From: Curtobacterium sp. VKM Ac-2922 | GTDB taxonomy: Bacteria > Actinomycetota > Actinomycetes > Actinomycetales > Microbacteriaceae | Direction of reading: 5' to 3' | Assembly (NCBI RefSeq): GCF_022815645.1 | Contig: NZ_JALGRO010000009.1 | Coordinates: 1 to 64,000 of the forward strand | Length of the DNA stretch: 64,000 bases | Part shown: positions 37,240 through 45,661 of the stretch, one piece after another | Layout of the letters: each line of letters begins with the position of its first letter | How positions within the stretch are numbered: position 1 is the first letter of the stretch | Notes under the pieces: generated by a model | Seen by the model: the letters and a program-made list of their open reading frames with translations, nothing else | Database searches by the model: none | Told to the model about the DNA's origin: nothing | Position numbers and translations under genes: made by a program

Positions 37240-39606
37240 ATGGACACACCCCAGGCCCCGGCTGCTGACAGCCACGACCGCATCCGCGTCCGGGGTGCGC
37301 GTGAGAACAACCTGCGGGACGTCGACGTCGACCTGCCGAAGCGCCGGTTGACCGTCTTCACCGGGGTCTCCGGTTCCGGCAAGAGCTCGCTGGTCTTCGC
37401 GACCGTCGCTGCCGAGTCACAGCGCATGATCAACGAGACCTACAGTGCCTTCCTGCAGGGCTTCATGCCGTCGGTCGGACGCCCGGACGTCGACGTGCTG
37501 GACGGCCTGACGACGGCGATCGTCGTCGACCAAGAACGCATCGGCGCCGACCCGCGGTCCACCGTGGGGACGGTCACGGACGCCAGCGCGATGCTCCGGG
37601 TGCTGTTCAGTCGTCTGGGGCAGCCGCACATCGGCGGGCCGAACGCGTTCTCGTTCAACCTGGCGACGGTCACCGCCGGTGGCGCGATCACCGTGCAGCG
37701 CGGTCTCGACGCCAAGGCCGAGAAGGTCTCGTTCAGTCGCCTGGGCGGGATGTGCGCGCGGTGCGAAGGCCGGGGGAGCGTGTCGGACATCGACCTGACC
37801 CAGCTCTTCGACGACAGCCGGGCCCTGTCCGACGGAGCCCTCACGATCCCCGGGTACGGCACCGACGGGTGGAACGTCCGGCTGTACGCCGAGTCCGGGT
37901 ACTTCGACCGTGACAAGCCGATCCGCGACTTCACGCCGCAGGAGCTGCAGGACTTCCTGTACCACGAACCGGTCAGACAGAAGATCGCCGGCATCAACAT
38001 GACCTACGAAGGGCTCGTGCTCCGGGTCCGGCGCTCGTTCCTGCAGAAGGACCGCGGCGCGATGCAGCCACACATCCGGGCGTTCGTCGACCGTGCTGTG
38101 GCGTTCACCACCTGTTCGGACTGCGACGGCACGCGGTTGAACGACGTCGCGCGCTCGTCGAAGATCGCGGGCAAGAGCATCGCCGACGTCAGCGCGATGC
38201 AGGTCACCGACCTCGCCACGTGGTTGCACGCACTGGACGAACCCTCGGTCCGGCCGTTGCTGGACGGACTCCGTGACGCGGTCGACTCGTTCGTCGAGAT
38301 CGGCCTCGGTTACCTGTCGCTCGACCGTCCGACCGGCACGCTCTCCGGGGGCGAAGGGCAGCGCGTCAAGATGGTCAAGCACCTCGGATCGGCCCTGAGC
38401 GACGTCACCTACGTGTTCGACGAACCGAGCACCGGTCTCCACCCGCACGACATCGAGCGGATGAACCGCCTGCTGCTGCGCCTGCGGGACAAGGGCAACA
38501 CCGTCCTGGTGGTGGAACACAAGCCCGAGGTCATCGCGATCGCCGACCACGTCGTCGACCTCGGTCCTGGTGCCGGCACCGGCGGTGGAACGCTCTGCTA
38601 CCAGGGCTCCGTCGACGGGCTGCGGGGGAGCGGGACCGTCACGGGCGTCCACCTCGACGACCGCGTCGCCGTCAAGGCCTCGGTCAGGACTCCCACCGGC
38701 GTGATCGAGATCCGCGGTGCCGACCGGCACAACCTGCACGTGGTGGACGTCGACGTCCCGCTCGGCGTGCTGACCGTGGTGACGGGCGTCGCCGGGTCCG
38801 GCAAGAGCACGTTGATCCACGGTTCGCTGTCGCCGCGGGACGATGTCGTCGCGATCGACCAGAGCGGGATCAAGGGCTCGCGGCGCAGCAACCCCGCGAC
38901 CTACACCGGGCTGCTCGAGCCGATCCGCAAGGCCTTCGCCAAGGCCAACGGCGTCAAGCCCGCACTGTTCAGCGCAAACTCCGAGGGGGCCTGCCCGGTC
39001 TGCAACGGCGCCGGGGTGATCTACGTCGACCTCGGCATGATGGCCGGGATCTCCACCACGTGTGCGGAGTGCGACGGCAAGCGCTTCGATGCGTCCGTGC
39101 TCGAGTACCGACTGGGTGGCAAGGACATCAGCCAGGTCCTGGCCATGCCGGTCGCCGAGGCCGAACAGTTCTTCGCCGCAGGGGAGTCGCGCATCCCGGC
39201 CGCCCACGCGATCCTGCAGCGTCTGGTCGACGTCGGACTCGGGTACCTGACGATCGGTCAGCCCCTGACGACGCTGTCCGGTGGTGAACGGCAGCGCCTC
39301 AAGCTCGCGACGCACCTGGGCGAACCCGGGGGCGTCATCGTGCTCGACGAACCGACGACCGGCCTGCACCTGGCCGACGTCGCACAGCTGCTCGCGCTGC
39401 TCGACCGACTCGTCGATGCCGGCAAGAGCGTCATCGTGATCGAGCACCACCAGGCCGTGATGGCCCACGCCGACCGGATCATCGACCTGGGCCCGGGTGC
39501 CGGCCACGACGGCGGCCGGATCGTCTTCGAGGGCACGCCCGCCGAGCTCGTCGCGGCCCGGTCGACGCTCACTGGGCAGCACCTGGCCGCCTACGTCGGC
39601 GCCTGA
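37240..39606 (+). CDS. UvrA-like ABC ATPase (short class)
   Basis: The 788-residue protein is built like UvrA but is shorter than the 940-970 residues of the canonical repair subunit. It has two ABC modules: Walker [10 protein letters not shown] (about residue 42) with signature [11 protein letters not shown] and Walker B FDEPSTGL, then GVAGSGKST with [11 protein letters not shown] and LDEPTTGL. The paired zinc cysteines remain (CARCEG, CSDCDG; CPVCNG, CAECDG). Much of the insert that holds the UvrB-binding domain appears reduced. Such short proteins (UvrA2/DrrC-like) are linked to DNA-binding drug tolerance. TAGCCT is six bases before the ATG, so the mRNA is probably leaderless. Confidence 0.88.
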   Translation: MDTPQAPAADSHDRIRVRGARENNLRDVDVDLPKRRLTVFTGVSGSGKSSLVFATVAAESQRMINETYSAFLQGFMPSVGRPDVDVLDGLTTAIVVDQERIGADPRSTVGTVTDASAMLRVLFSRLGQPHIGGPNAFSFNLATVTAGGAITVQRGLDAKAEKVSFSRLGGMCARCEGRGSVSDIDLTQLFDDSRALSDGALTIPGYGTDGWNVRLYAESGYFDRDKPIRDFTPQELQDFLYHEPVRQKIAGINMTYEGLVLRVRRSFLQKDRGAMQPHIRAFVDRAVAFTTCSDCDGTRLNDVARSSKIAGKSIADVSAMQVTDLATWLHALDEPSVRPLLDGLRDAVDSFVEIGLGYLSLDRPTGTLSGGEGQRVKMVKHLGSALSDVTYVFDEPSTGLHPHDIERMNRLLLRLRDKGNTVLVVEHKPEVIAIADHVVDLGPGAGTGGGTLCYQGSVDGLRGSGTVTGVHLDDRVAVKASVRTPTGVIEIRGADRHNLHVVDVDVPLGVLTVVTGVAGSGKSTLIHGSLSPRDDVVAIDQSGIKGSRRSNPATYTGLLEPIRKAFAKANGVKPALFSANSEGACPVCNGAGVIYVDLGMMAGISTTCAECDGKRFDASVLEYRLGGKDISQVLAMPVAEAEQFFAAGESRIPAAHAILQRLVDVGLGYLTIGQPLTTLSGGERQRLKLATHLGEPGGVIVLDEPTTGLHLADVAQLLALLDRLVDAGKSVIVIEHHQAVMAHADRIIDLGPGAGHDGGRIVFEGTPAELVAARSTLTGQHLAAYVGA

Positions 39607-39624
39607 CCACCGGCAGGCGCGCGT

Positions 39625-39686
39625 CGCACCCACGGGCGGACATCGCGCACCGGCGCGCCGGGGCGCGATGTCCGCTGCGGGGTGCG
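39625..39686. repeat. Long inverted repeat with GCGGACATC core (family 4)
   Basis: Outer arms CGCACCC/GGGTGCG and inner arms GCGGACATCGCGC (39636-39648) and GCGCGATGTCCGC (39663-39675) are separated by four mismatched bases on each side. The plan matches the element at 716-792. It follows the UvrA-like gene by 18 bp and may act as its terminator. Further along, 39758-39800 holds a degenerate family 2 hairpin (GGAGGCTC/GAGCCTCC). Confidence 0.75.
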
Positions 39687-39837
39687 AAGCCAGCGGACGC
39701 CGCGACGCGAGCGCACGGACGGAGCCGACCGGCCGCCGCGGACCGGTCAGACCGCCGGACCGGAGGCTCCGCGCACGACCGACGCCGAGCCTCCAGCCCG
39801 TCATCGGTCCCAGGACCGCGCGCGTAGCGTCCCGCGC

Positions 39838-39990
39838 ATGACGTACAGCCAGCCAGACCCTTCGGAAGAGACCACCCAGAGCGACGCTCCCGAGCAGCCC
39901 GACACCGACACCGACGCGGTGGAGGAATCCAGACGCGAAGACGCAGCGCTCGAGATCGACGCGGACGACGTCCCGACCTCGGACGCCTGA
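39838..39990 (+). CDS. Small acidic, probably disordered protein
   Basis: This 50-residue ORF begins MTYSQPDPSEETTQSD and continues with a Glu/Asp/Ser/Thr-rich sequence and no hydrophobic core. The main support is the promoter: TAGCGT at 39825-39830 is exactly seven bases before the ATG, matching the leaderless pattern of strong genes nearby. No family is recognised. It could be an adaptor or a tail-less micropeptide, or the ORF could be fortuitous. Confidence 0.5.
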   Translation: MTYSQPDPSEETTQSDAPEQPDTDTDAVEESRREDAALEIDADDVPTSDA

Positions 39991-40421
39991 ACCACGCGTT
40001 CGCACAACCGGGAGCACCCGGCACCACGATCATCCACGGTGTCGCGTGCTTCTCGTTGTTCGAGCACCGACAAGCACCGACAAGCACCGACGAGCCGCGC
40101 TGGCCGGATCGACGTGTGCGCCGATAATGCATATTATGTCAGCTCACGCTCATCTGAGTCTCCGCCAAACCAGCTGACACTGCCGCGGCTGACCTGAATC
40201 GACCGCGTTGCGAGACACCCGTCGATCGCCTGATGCAGCGGTGAGTACCACTGGACTGAGATTCTTCCTGAACTCCTCTTGACGTGAAACGTATCCGGTG
40301 AGATGTTGGCTACGACACGGCACTACGCCGACCACCACAGGTGCTGAACCCCGCTTCAGCACCGTCAGCGTCGCGGTGTGTGGCAGCAGCCTGTCCCTTC
40401 TCTCTGCTAGGAGCTCGACTG
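39991..40421. other. AT-richer gap upstream of the lanthipeptide gene
   Basis: No further gene is supported. The region contains AAGCACCGAC repeated three times (near 40067-40092), an AT box with the inverted repeat ATAAT-GCAT-ATTAT (near 40124), and GTCAGCT/AGCTGAC arms at 40138-40144 and 40172-40178. These are the most AT-rich bases of the window and look like regulatory DNA or a foreign junction. The promoter at 40279-40307 drives the downstream peptide gene. Confidence 0.6.
40279..40307 (+). promoter_or_regulatory. Promoter of the lanthipeptide precursor gene
   Basis: TTGACG (40279-40284), a 17-base spacer and GATGTT (40302-40307) with an upstream GGTGA make a plausible SigA promoter. 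It would give a leader of about 105 nt before the ATG at 40422. Confidence 0.5.
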
Positions 40422-40568
40422 ATGAAGCACATGCTCGATCTGCAAGCCCTCCGGGGCGGCAATCCCAGCCGCGACGGGGTGAACTCCACCCCGACCATCG
40501 TCATCAGCACAGTGAGCCTGTCCGTCTGCATCAGCAGCACGCTCAGCGCTGCGCTCTGCACACCATGA
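40422..40568 (+). CDS. Class III lanthipeptide precursor (SapB/AmfS-like)
   Basis: The 48-residue peptide has the features of a class III lanthipeptide precursor. The leader begins MKHMLDLQALRGG, and LDLQ is the amphipathic motif recognised by LanKC synthetases, as in the SapB precursor RamS (FDLQ) and AmfS (LDLQ). The core holds two perfect S-X2-S-X3-C motifs: Ser29-Ser32-Cys36 and Ser39-Ser42-Cys46. These are the residues that become lanthionine or labionin rings. The leader boundary probably lies between residues 14 and 22. AGGAG (40409-40413) is eight bases before the ATG. The stop overlaps the start of the next gene (ATGA), tying it to a membrane protein. No LanKC or ABC exporter is found in the window, so modification would depend on genes elsewhere. 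Related members act as morphogenetic surfactants or antibiotics; the activity here is unknown. Confidence 0.75.
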   Translation: MKHMLDLQALRGGNPSRDGVNSTPTIVISTVSLSVCISSTLSAALCTP

Positions 40569-41248
40569 ACACGCGGCGGCCCCGGTACACGTACCCGTGG
40601 GTGGGCGCGGCTACCTGGGCCGCCGCCACCGTCACGGTCACCTTCCTCGCGGTACGCACCCCACCCGGCATCCTGAGCTTGGACCGACAGGACGGCGAAC
40701 CCATCACCATCGGACGCAACAGCCTCGCGGCGATCGCACCAGCACTCGTTGGCGTCTGCGGCCTGATCGTGTTCATCGCGTTCGCGGTGCGTACTGTCCT
40801 CAATCGGCGGTTCCCGTTGGTTGCACTGCCAGCTGTGTTCCGCGCGCTCCGTGCCGATGCCGCTGTCGTTGTTCTCAGCGCGTGCGCTCTCATGATGATC
40901 CAGCTGGTCCAGAACATGGCCGAGGACGGGACACTCTCCTCCAAGGCTCTCGTTGTCGCAGTCCGGATCCTTGCCGTGGGACTCGCCGTCGGCGGTGCCC
41001 TCTTCACCGCCGGGGTCTGTCGTGGATTCAGTCAGGAGGACCTGCACTACGCGCCGCAGTTCGTTGGCGCGGTCGGGATCACAGGCGCCGGGGTGCTCGG
41101 CCTCGCGGTCAGCGTGACCGACAACCTCGCAGCGACAGTGATCACGGCCGCGATAGCCGCCCTCTCGGGGGCATTCACCAGCCTTGTGCTCTCCATCCGC
41201 AACCTCGCCCGCCATGAACGCGAACACCCACCTGGCTCCGTGCACTGA
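40565..41248 (+). CDS. Multi-span membrane protein coupled to the lanthipeptide gene
   Basis: The 227-residue protein has about six hydrophobic helices (roughly residues 11-32, 51-77, 95-115, 124-149, 160-180 and 182-206), a basic N-terminus (MNTRRPRYTYPW) and a charged tail (NLARHEREHPPG). No ATPase, protease or transporter motif is recognised. The ATG shares its bases with the stop of the precursor gene (ATGA at 40565-40568), so translation is coupled. Immunity, export or a structural role alongside the peptide are the obvious hypotheses. Codon usage appears less GC-biased than in flanking genes. Confidence 0.72.
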   Translation: MNTRRPRYTYPWVGAATWAAATVTVTFLAVRTPPGILSLDRQDGEPITIGRNSLAAIAPALVGVCGLIVFIAFAVRTVLNRRFPLVALPAVFRALRADAAVVVLSACALMMIQLVQNMAEDGTLSSKALVVAVRILAVGLAVGGALFTAGVCRGFSQEDLHYAPQFVGAVGITGAGVLGLAVSVTDNLAATVITAAIAALSGAFTSLVLSIRNLARHEREHPPGSVH

Positions 41249-41557
41249 GTCGTTCGAACGCCCACCTATGGAATCGGGTCATGTCCCGGTCATCGTCGCG
41301 ATCAGAACCACCATCGTGTCCGGTCAGCTCCCAGGCAGTCGGACCTCATCACGGTGCCGGCGGGTAGCGGCAGAGCGTGGCGAGTCCCCCTTCGCGGCGT
41401 TGCACCACCCGGACAATCCCGAACCTCCCCTCCATCCGCGATCCCCACAAGCCGAACGATCCGCGCAGCAGCGTCTCCGTGGCCGCCACTCAACGAGGGA
41501 GCACACTGGCGCTCACCCGCAGACATGCGTGACGGTCGCTCCCTCCCCCAGATCCGA
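41249..41557. other. 309-bp gap between convergent membrane-protein genes
   Basis: A 10-bp palindrome, CGTTCGAACG (41251-41260), follows the end of the lanthipeptide-linked membrane gene. Short ORFs on both strands lack ribosome-binding sites and family features. No second precursor peptide was recognised. The base composition is similar to the island on its left. Confidence 0.5.
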
Positions 41558-42148
41558 TCATGTCGTCTTCGAGATCGCCCGGACCACCCGGTCGACGAAG
41601 GCACTGCCTGCGGCCATGGTGAACGGACTCCGGGGGCTCAGCAACGGCAGCTGCAGCGGAGCCCCACCATCGAGTGTGCCGGTCAGCGCGGCAACCGTGA
41701 CCGACGACACCGTGGCGGTGCCGATCCCGACGTCCCGCAGCTGGTGGGTGACCTCGCCGCATCGGCGAACACCGAACGTCCCGCGTTTCCACACGGTGAA
41801 CCCTCCTGCCGCGAACACCAAGCTCGCGGTGTAGCTCCGTCGGAGTTCGTCGTCGAGCTGCAACGTGGCCCGGGTCGTGGGCAGCACGATGACGTCGACG
41901 ATGAGACTCTCCGGGAACATGGCCTCGAGCCTCCGTCGCCGACGACGGTGGGGAACCGCGCTCAGGAACCCGAACACCGCGAGCGCGCACGGGGCCGCGA
42001 CCAACAGGACGAGTGACGTGCGCGATCCACCGGGGTCGTCGGCGTACCCTCCGATGGCGTTCACCAACAGGGCGGCTCCGCCGATCGTGGAGAGCAGCAC
42101 CCCCAGGGCGTACGGTGCGAACGCACTCGGTCGTTCGTGGTGTGGCAT
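41558..42148 (-). CDS. Two-span membrane protein with soluble C-terminal domain
   Basis: The 196-residue protein has two membrane helices (about residues 12-33 and 43-63), a strongly basic cytoplasmic stop (HRRRRRR) and a soluble C-terminal domain of about 125 residues. That domain resembles small membrane-associated PH-like or DUF domains by its alternating hydrophobic pattern, but no specific family is recognised. It is oriented towards the lanthipeptide operon. A role with it is only a positional inference. Confidence 0.65.
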   Translation of the reverse strand: MPHHERPSAFAPYALGVLLSTIGGAALLVNAIGGYADDPGGSRTSLVLLVAAPCALAVFGFLSAVPHRRRRRRLEAMFPESLIVDVIVLPTTRATLQLDDELRRSYTASLVFAAGGFTVWKRGTFGVRRCGEVTHQLRDVGIGTATVSSVTVAALTGTLDGGAPLQLPLLSPRSPFTMAAGSAFVDRVVRAISKTT

Positions 42149-42161
42149 CGTCGGCGCGCCT

Positions 42162-43025
42162 TCAGTCTTCCGTCCAGTGCGACGGCCGCGCGAACCCCTC
42201 GGGCAACCGCGTGCGCGTGTCCCCCCGGGCGCTGTTGACCTGCGGCTGCGTCAGGTAGACCGCGCCCACCAGATCCGCGCCGGACAGGTCGGCCCCGCGC
42301 AGGTCCACGCCGAGCACGTCGCACCGACCCAGCTGCGCATCGCGCAGGTCTGCGCCGATGGCGATGCTGCCGCGGAGCGACTGGCCGCGCAGGTCAGCGC
42401 CGCGCAGGGCGGCTCCCGCCAGGTCGCTGCCAGGACCACGCACCCGGCTCCCCTGGGCCCGCACAGCTGTAGACCCACCACGGACCGCACCCGACCGCGC
42501 GATCTCGCTCGCCTCGACCAGCAGCGCCCGCGCCGCGTCGTACTCCGCATCGACGTCGAGCGCCGTCAGCGTCTCCGGATCCGCATCGCTCAGCGCCCGT
42601 ACCCGGTCGAACGCCGACGTCCACGGTGCCGGGTCACGCGACCCCGACACCAGCCGGATCGCCTCGTCGAGGTACCACAGCAGCTCGTGCAGCCGTCGCA
42701 CGACCGGGAACACCGCGAACATGGCGGTGCGGGTTGCCGGGTCGTCGCGCCACGACCGCTCGGCGAAGGTCGAGCGCGACACCTTCTGTCCGGCGCCGAA
42801 GCAGTCGAACACCGTGCACCCGGCGAACCCCCGGTCGCGCAGGTGCGGGTGGATGCGGCAGCCGTCCTGGTCGTCGAGGTTCGTGCAGGGCTCGCCCGCG
42901 TCCTTGTCGAACGGGAAGTCCGCCGACTTCGCGAACGCCAGCGCGACGCAGCACAGACCGAAGCAGTTCGCGCAGTCGGCGCCCAGGTCCTCGCGGCGGC
43001 CGAGTTCGACGCGGGTCCGTGTCAC
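42162..43025 (-). CDS. Cysteine-rich (YkgJ-like) N-domain fused to pentapeptide repeats
   Basis: The 287-residue protein has an N-terminal half with many cysteines (CANCFGLCC, CTNLDDQDGCRIH, GCTVFDCFGAGQ), resembling YkgJ-type metal or Fe-S cluster domains. A C-terminal run of pentapeptide repeats (A(D/N)LXX type) follows: DLAGAALRGADLRGQSLRG through DLRGADLSGADLVGAVYL. Pentapeptide repeats form a right-handed beta helix that can mimic DNA, as in Qnr/MfpA. The fusion with a cysteine cluster is found in several actinobacterial proteins of unknown role. The GTG start is taken at 43025. Confidence 0.82.
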   Translation of the reverse strand: MTRTRVELGRREDLGADCANCFGLCCVALAFAKSADFPFDKDAGEPCTNLDDQDGCRIHPHLRDRGFAGCTVFDCFGAGQKVSRSTFAERSWRDDPATRTAMFAVFPVVRRLHELLWYLDEAIRLVSGSRDPAPWTSAFDRVRALSDADPETLTALDVDAEYDAARALLVEASEIARSGAVRGGSTAVRAQGSRVRGPGSDLAGAALRGADLRGQSLRGSIAIGADLRDAQLGRCDVLGVDLRGADLSGADLVGAVYLTQPQVNSARGDTRTRLPEGFARPSHWTED

Positions 43026-43046
43026 GGTGTCACCCGGCGCACGGTG

Positions 43047-44087
43047 TCACCGGGCGTCCAGCACGGCGACGGTCATGCCGGCCGACGTGGCGGGACGGTC
43101 CATCGCCGCCAGCGCCGCGGGCAGCTCGTCGAAGGTGATCGTCTGCCCGATCGTGGCGTCGAGCCGCAGCCGTCCGGCGACGATGTCGTCGAGCATGGCG
43201 GCGTACTCCCCCACGGAGATGCCGTGGCTGCCGAGCAGTTCGAGTTCCTCGCCGATGACCCGGCCCATCGGGATCGCCGGGGCTGCCTCGTCGTCGAGCA
43301 GCAGTCCGACCTGCACGTGCCGTCCACGAGGGCGGAGCGTCGCCACGGCGGTGACCGAGGTCGCCCGGCTGCCGAAGGCGTCGACGGAGACATGCGCTCC
43401 CCCGTCGGTCAGCCGCCGGACCTGGTCGACGGCGTCCGGCCCGGACGCGACCGTGGTGGCGCCGAGGGCCCGGGCGCGCTCGAGGGCTCCGGGTGAGACG
43501 TCGACCGCGATCACGTGTGCGCCGGCTGCGACGGCGACGATGATCGCCGACAGTCCGACGCCCCCGCACCCGACCACGACGACGTGCTCCCCCGCTGCTA
43601 CCCGACCCCGGGCGTGCAGCGCGTGGTAGGCGGTGCCGAAACGGCAGCCGAGCCCGGCGGCGTCGACGAACGGCACCGCATCGGGCAGCGTGACGAGGTT
43701 CACGTCGGCGTGCGGCACGACGAGCTCCTCGGCGAAGGACCCGGATAGCGTGAACCCCGGCTGCTGCTGGTTGGTGCACACCTGGGTGGCACCGGACCGG
43801 CACTGGTCGCAGGTGCCGCAGGCGAAGACGAACGGCGCGGTGACCCGGTCCCCCACGGCGTGCGCACGGACCGCGTCGCCGGTGGCGATGACGGTGCCGG
43901 CGAACTCGTGCCCCGGCACGTGCGGCAGGTGGACCGAGTCGTCGTGTCCGCGCCAGGCGTGCCAGTCGCTCCGGCACACGCCCGTGGCGGCGACGCGGAC
44001 GACCACGCCGTCGGCGTCGCACACGGGACGGTCCATCTCGACGACCTCGGGAGTGGCACCGAACTCGGAGTAGCTGACTGCGCGCAT
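43047..44087 (-). CDS. Zinc-dependent alcohol dehydrogenase
   Basis: The 346-residue medium-chain dehydrogenase has the catalytic zinc ligands Cys in GVCRSDW and His-Glu in PGHEFAG, the four-cysteine structural zinc lobe CGTCDQCRSGATQVC, and the nucleotide motif VVGCGGVGLSA. It oxidises or reduces an alcohol/aldehyde pair with NAD(P). The ATG at 44087 is supported by CAGGAT (complement of 44094-44099) six bases upstream. It is a single-gene unit divergent from copC. Confidence 0.9.
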   Translation of the reverse strand: MRAVSYSEFGATPEVVEMDRPVCDADGVVVRVAATGVCRSDWHAWRGHDDSVHLPHVPGHEFAGTVIATGDAVRAHAVGDRVTAPFVFACGTCDQCRSGATQVCTNQQQPGFTLSGSFAEELVVPHADVNLVTLPDAVPFVDAAGLGCRFGTAYHALHARGRVAAGEHVVVVGCGGVGLSAIIVAVAAGAHVIAVDVSPGALERARALGATTVASGPDAVDQVRRLTDGGAHVSVDAFGSRATSVTAVATLRPRGRHVQVGLLLDDEAAPAIPMGRVIGEELELLGSHGISVGEYAAMLDDIVAGRLRLDATIGQTITFDELPAALAAMDRPATSAGMTVAVLDAR

Positions 44088-44167
44088 CCGCTCATCCTGC
44101 CACCGAAGCGCGGCCCGCCCCAGCCGGGTCGGCGGCACCGACCAGCACGCCGAACTAGGATCGGAGC

Positions 44168-44779
44168 ATGTCCCCCACCGCGGTCCGCCGCAGCGTCCGG
44201 ATGTCCGTCGTGGCGATCGTCGTCGCACTCACCAGCCTGGTCGTCGCCGATCGTGCCGACGCGCACTCCGCCCTCATCGCCAGCACCCCGGCCGACGGTC
44301 AGACCCTCACCGAGCCGATCGACCGCGTCGACCTGACGTTCTCCGAGGCGCCGCTCACCGGCCTCGACGCCGGTCTGCGCATCGAGGTGCGCGACGCCGC
44401 CGGACAGGACGTCTCCACCGGCGAGGTACTGGTCGACGGCACGACGATGTCGAAGGCCGTCACCCCCGACAACGGTGCCTACACGGTGCTGTGGCGGTAC
44501 GTCTCCCCCGACGGGCACCCGATCACGGGGCAGCTCGGCTTCACGGTCGCGCTGCCGGAAGCGGCGCCGACGAGCACGCCGAGCGCGTCGGCCGGACCCG
44601 GCTCCACTGCGACCGAGACGGACGTGACGATCGAGGCCACCGCGGAGCCGACCGCCGACGACGACACCCCGGTTCCGGTCGCCCCGGCGCTGTGGGCCGG
44701 CGGCGGCGCACTCGTGCTGCTGGCAACGGTCGTGGTCATCGCCGCGTCGCGCCGCCGTCGCGCGCCCGACGAGGACTGA
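44168..44779 (+). CDS. CopC-domain copper-binding membrane protein
   Basis: The 203-residue protein has a signal peptide cleaved after ADA. The mature chain then starts HSALIASTPADG, with the N-terminal histidine and a second histidine in DGHPITG forming the Cu(II) site of the CopC fold. The C-terminus has a Ser/Thr/Pro linker, a membrane helix (about residues 172-192) and a basic end. Such proteins carry copper at the outer face. No copD is adjacent. TAGGAT at 44156-44161 is six bases before the ATG. Confidence 0.88.
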   Translation: MSPTAVRRSVRMSVVAIVVALTSLVVADRADAHSALIASTPADGQTLTEPIDRVDLTFSEAPLTGLDAGLRIEVRDAAGQDVSTGEVLVDGTTMSKAVTPDNGAYTVLWRYVSPDGHPITGQLGFTVALPEAAPTSTPSASAGPGSTATETDVTIEATAEPTADDDTPVPVAPALWAGGGALVLLATVVVIAASRRRRAPDED

Positions 44780-44843
44780 CGCGGGCACCGACCCAGCCCC
44801 GACTCACCGCGGAACCGACAGCGTCACCGACGCACGCCCCACC

Positions 44844-44885
44844 GGACGGGAGGCTCGGTGCCGGCCAGCACCGCGCCTCCCGTCC
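44844..44885. terminator. Hairpin family 2 copy between copC and an SDR gene
   Basis: GGACGGGAGGCTCGGTGC pairs with GCACCGCGCCTCCCGTCC with one mismatch around the loop CGGCCA. It lies between convergent genes, ending 9 bp from the SDR stop, and is placed to act as a bidirectional terminator. Confidence 0.82.
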
Positions 44886-44894
44886 GCCCCGACG

Positions 44895-45575
44895 TCAGTA
44901 CGCGACCCGGCCGTTCCGGTCGTGCAGCTCACCGGTCGGGCCGTCGGCCACCAGCGTCGCGAGCGCGACGGTGGCATCGGTGCCCTCGGTCACGGTCTGG
45001 TGTCCACCGAAGCCGTTGAACTCGGTCGCGGTGTACCCGGGGTCGCTCGCGTTGATGCGGAAGCTCGGCAGGTTCTTCGCGTACTGCACGGTCAGGACGA
45101 TCACCGCGGCCTTCGACGCGGCGTACGGGATCGACGGCACGGCGAACTCGTCGTGCCCCGGCGTGGTGAGCCACCGGGCGAACCCGACCCCGGACGCGAC
45201 GTTGACGATCACCGGTGCGGACGACGCACGCAGCACGGGCAGCGCCGCCTGCGTGACGCGCACGATCCCGGTGACGTTCGTGTCGAGCACCGACGCCATC
45301 GCGGCGGCGTCCAGGTCGTCGACGCCGAACGAGGTGCCGAGTACGCCGGCGTTGTTGACGAGGACGTCGAGCGACGGCAGCGACGCGACCGCGGCGTCGA
45401 TGCTGTCCTGGTCGGTCACGTCGAGCTGGACGACGTGCGCGCCGAGGGCCCGGGCCTCGTCGCCGTTCGCGGTGTCACGCATGCCGGCGTACACGGTGTG
45501 GCCGGCCTCGATCAGGCGGCGGGTGGTCTCGAGCCCCAGGCTGCGGTTGGCTCCGGTGATGAGTGTCGTGGTCAT
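44895..45575 (-). CDS. SDR-family oxidoreductase
   Basis: The 226-residue classical SDR has the cofactor motif TGANRSLGLE, NNAG (VLVNNAGVL), the catalytic serine region NVASGVG and YAASK. It is divergent from an XRE regulator across a 101-bp gap. That pairing (SDR with an MmyB-like XRE regulator) recurs in actinobacteria and suggests that the regulator controls it. The ATG at 45575 gives a start typical of the family (MTTTLITGANR). Confidence 0.88.
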   Translation of the reverse strand: MTTTLITGANRSLGLETTRRLIEAGHTVYAGMRDTANGDEARALGAHVVQLDVTDQDSIDAAVASLPSLDVLVNNAGVLGTSFGVDDLDAAAMASVLDTNVTGIVRVTQAALPVLRASSAPVIVNVASGVGFARWLTTPGHDEFAVPSIPYAASKAAVIVLTVQYAKNLPSFRINASDPGYTATEFNGFGGHQTVTEGTDATVALATLVADGPTGELHDRNGRVAY

Positions 45576-45642
45576 GTGCCCACCATGCCCCGTCAGACCC
45601 GCCGCTCCCAGGTGCCCGTCGACGGTGGGACCCGGAGTACCA

Positions 45643-45661
45643 CCCGACATCCGCTGTCGGG
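45643..45661. promoter_or_regulatory. Probable operator in the SDR/XRE divergent gap
   Basis: CCCGACA-TCCGC-TGTCGGG is a perfect 7-bp inverted repeat. It ends four bases before the CAGGAT -10 (45665-45670) of the XRE gene, so a bound repressor would cover the promoter. Autoregulation by the XRE protein is inferred. Confidence 0.5.

Noticed and set aside
39801..40073. A minus-strand ORF, Ser/Gly/Cys-rich with SxxSxxxxC-like runs, that could pass as a second lantibiotic-type peptide.
   Set aside because: It is the reverse complement of the acidic ORF at 39838; Glu/Asp codons read backwards give Ser/Val-rich text. It has no ribosome-binding site and no recognisable leader.
41302..41604. Overlapping short ORFs near the lanthipeptide island that might encode a LanKC fragment.
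   Set aside because: They lack kinase or cyclase motifs, are short, and overlap the end of the membrane-protein gene on the other strand.
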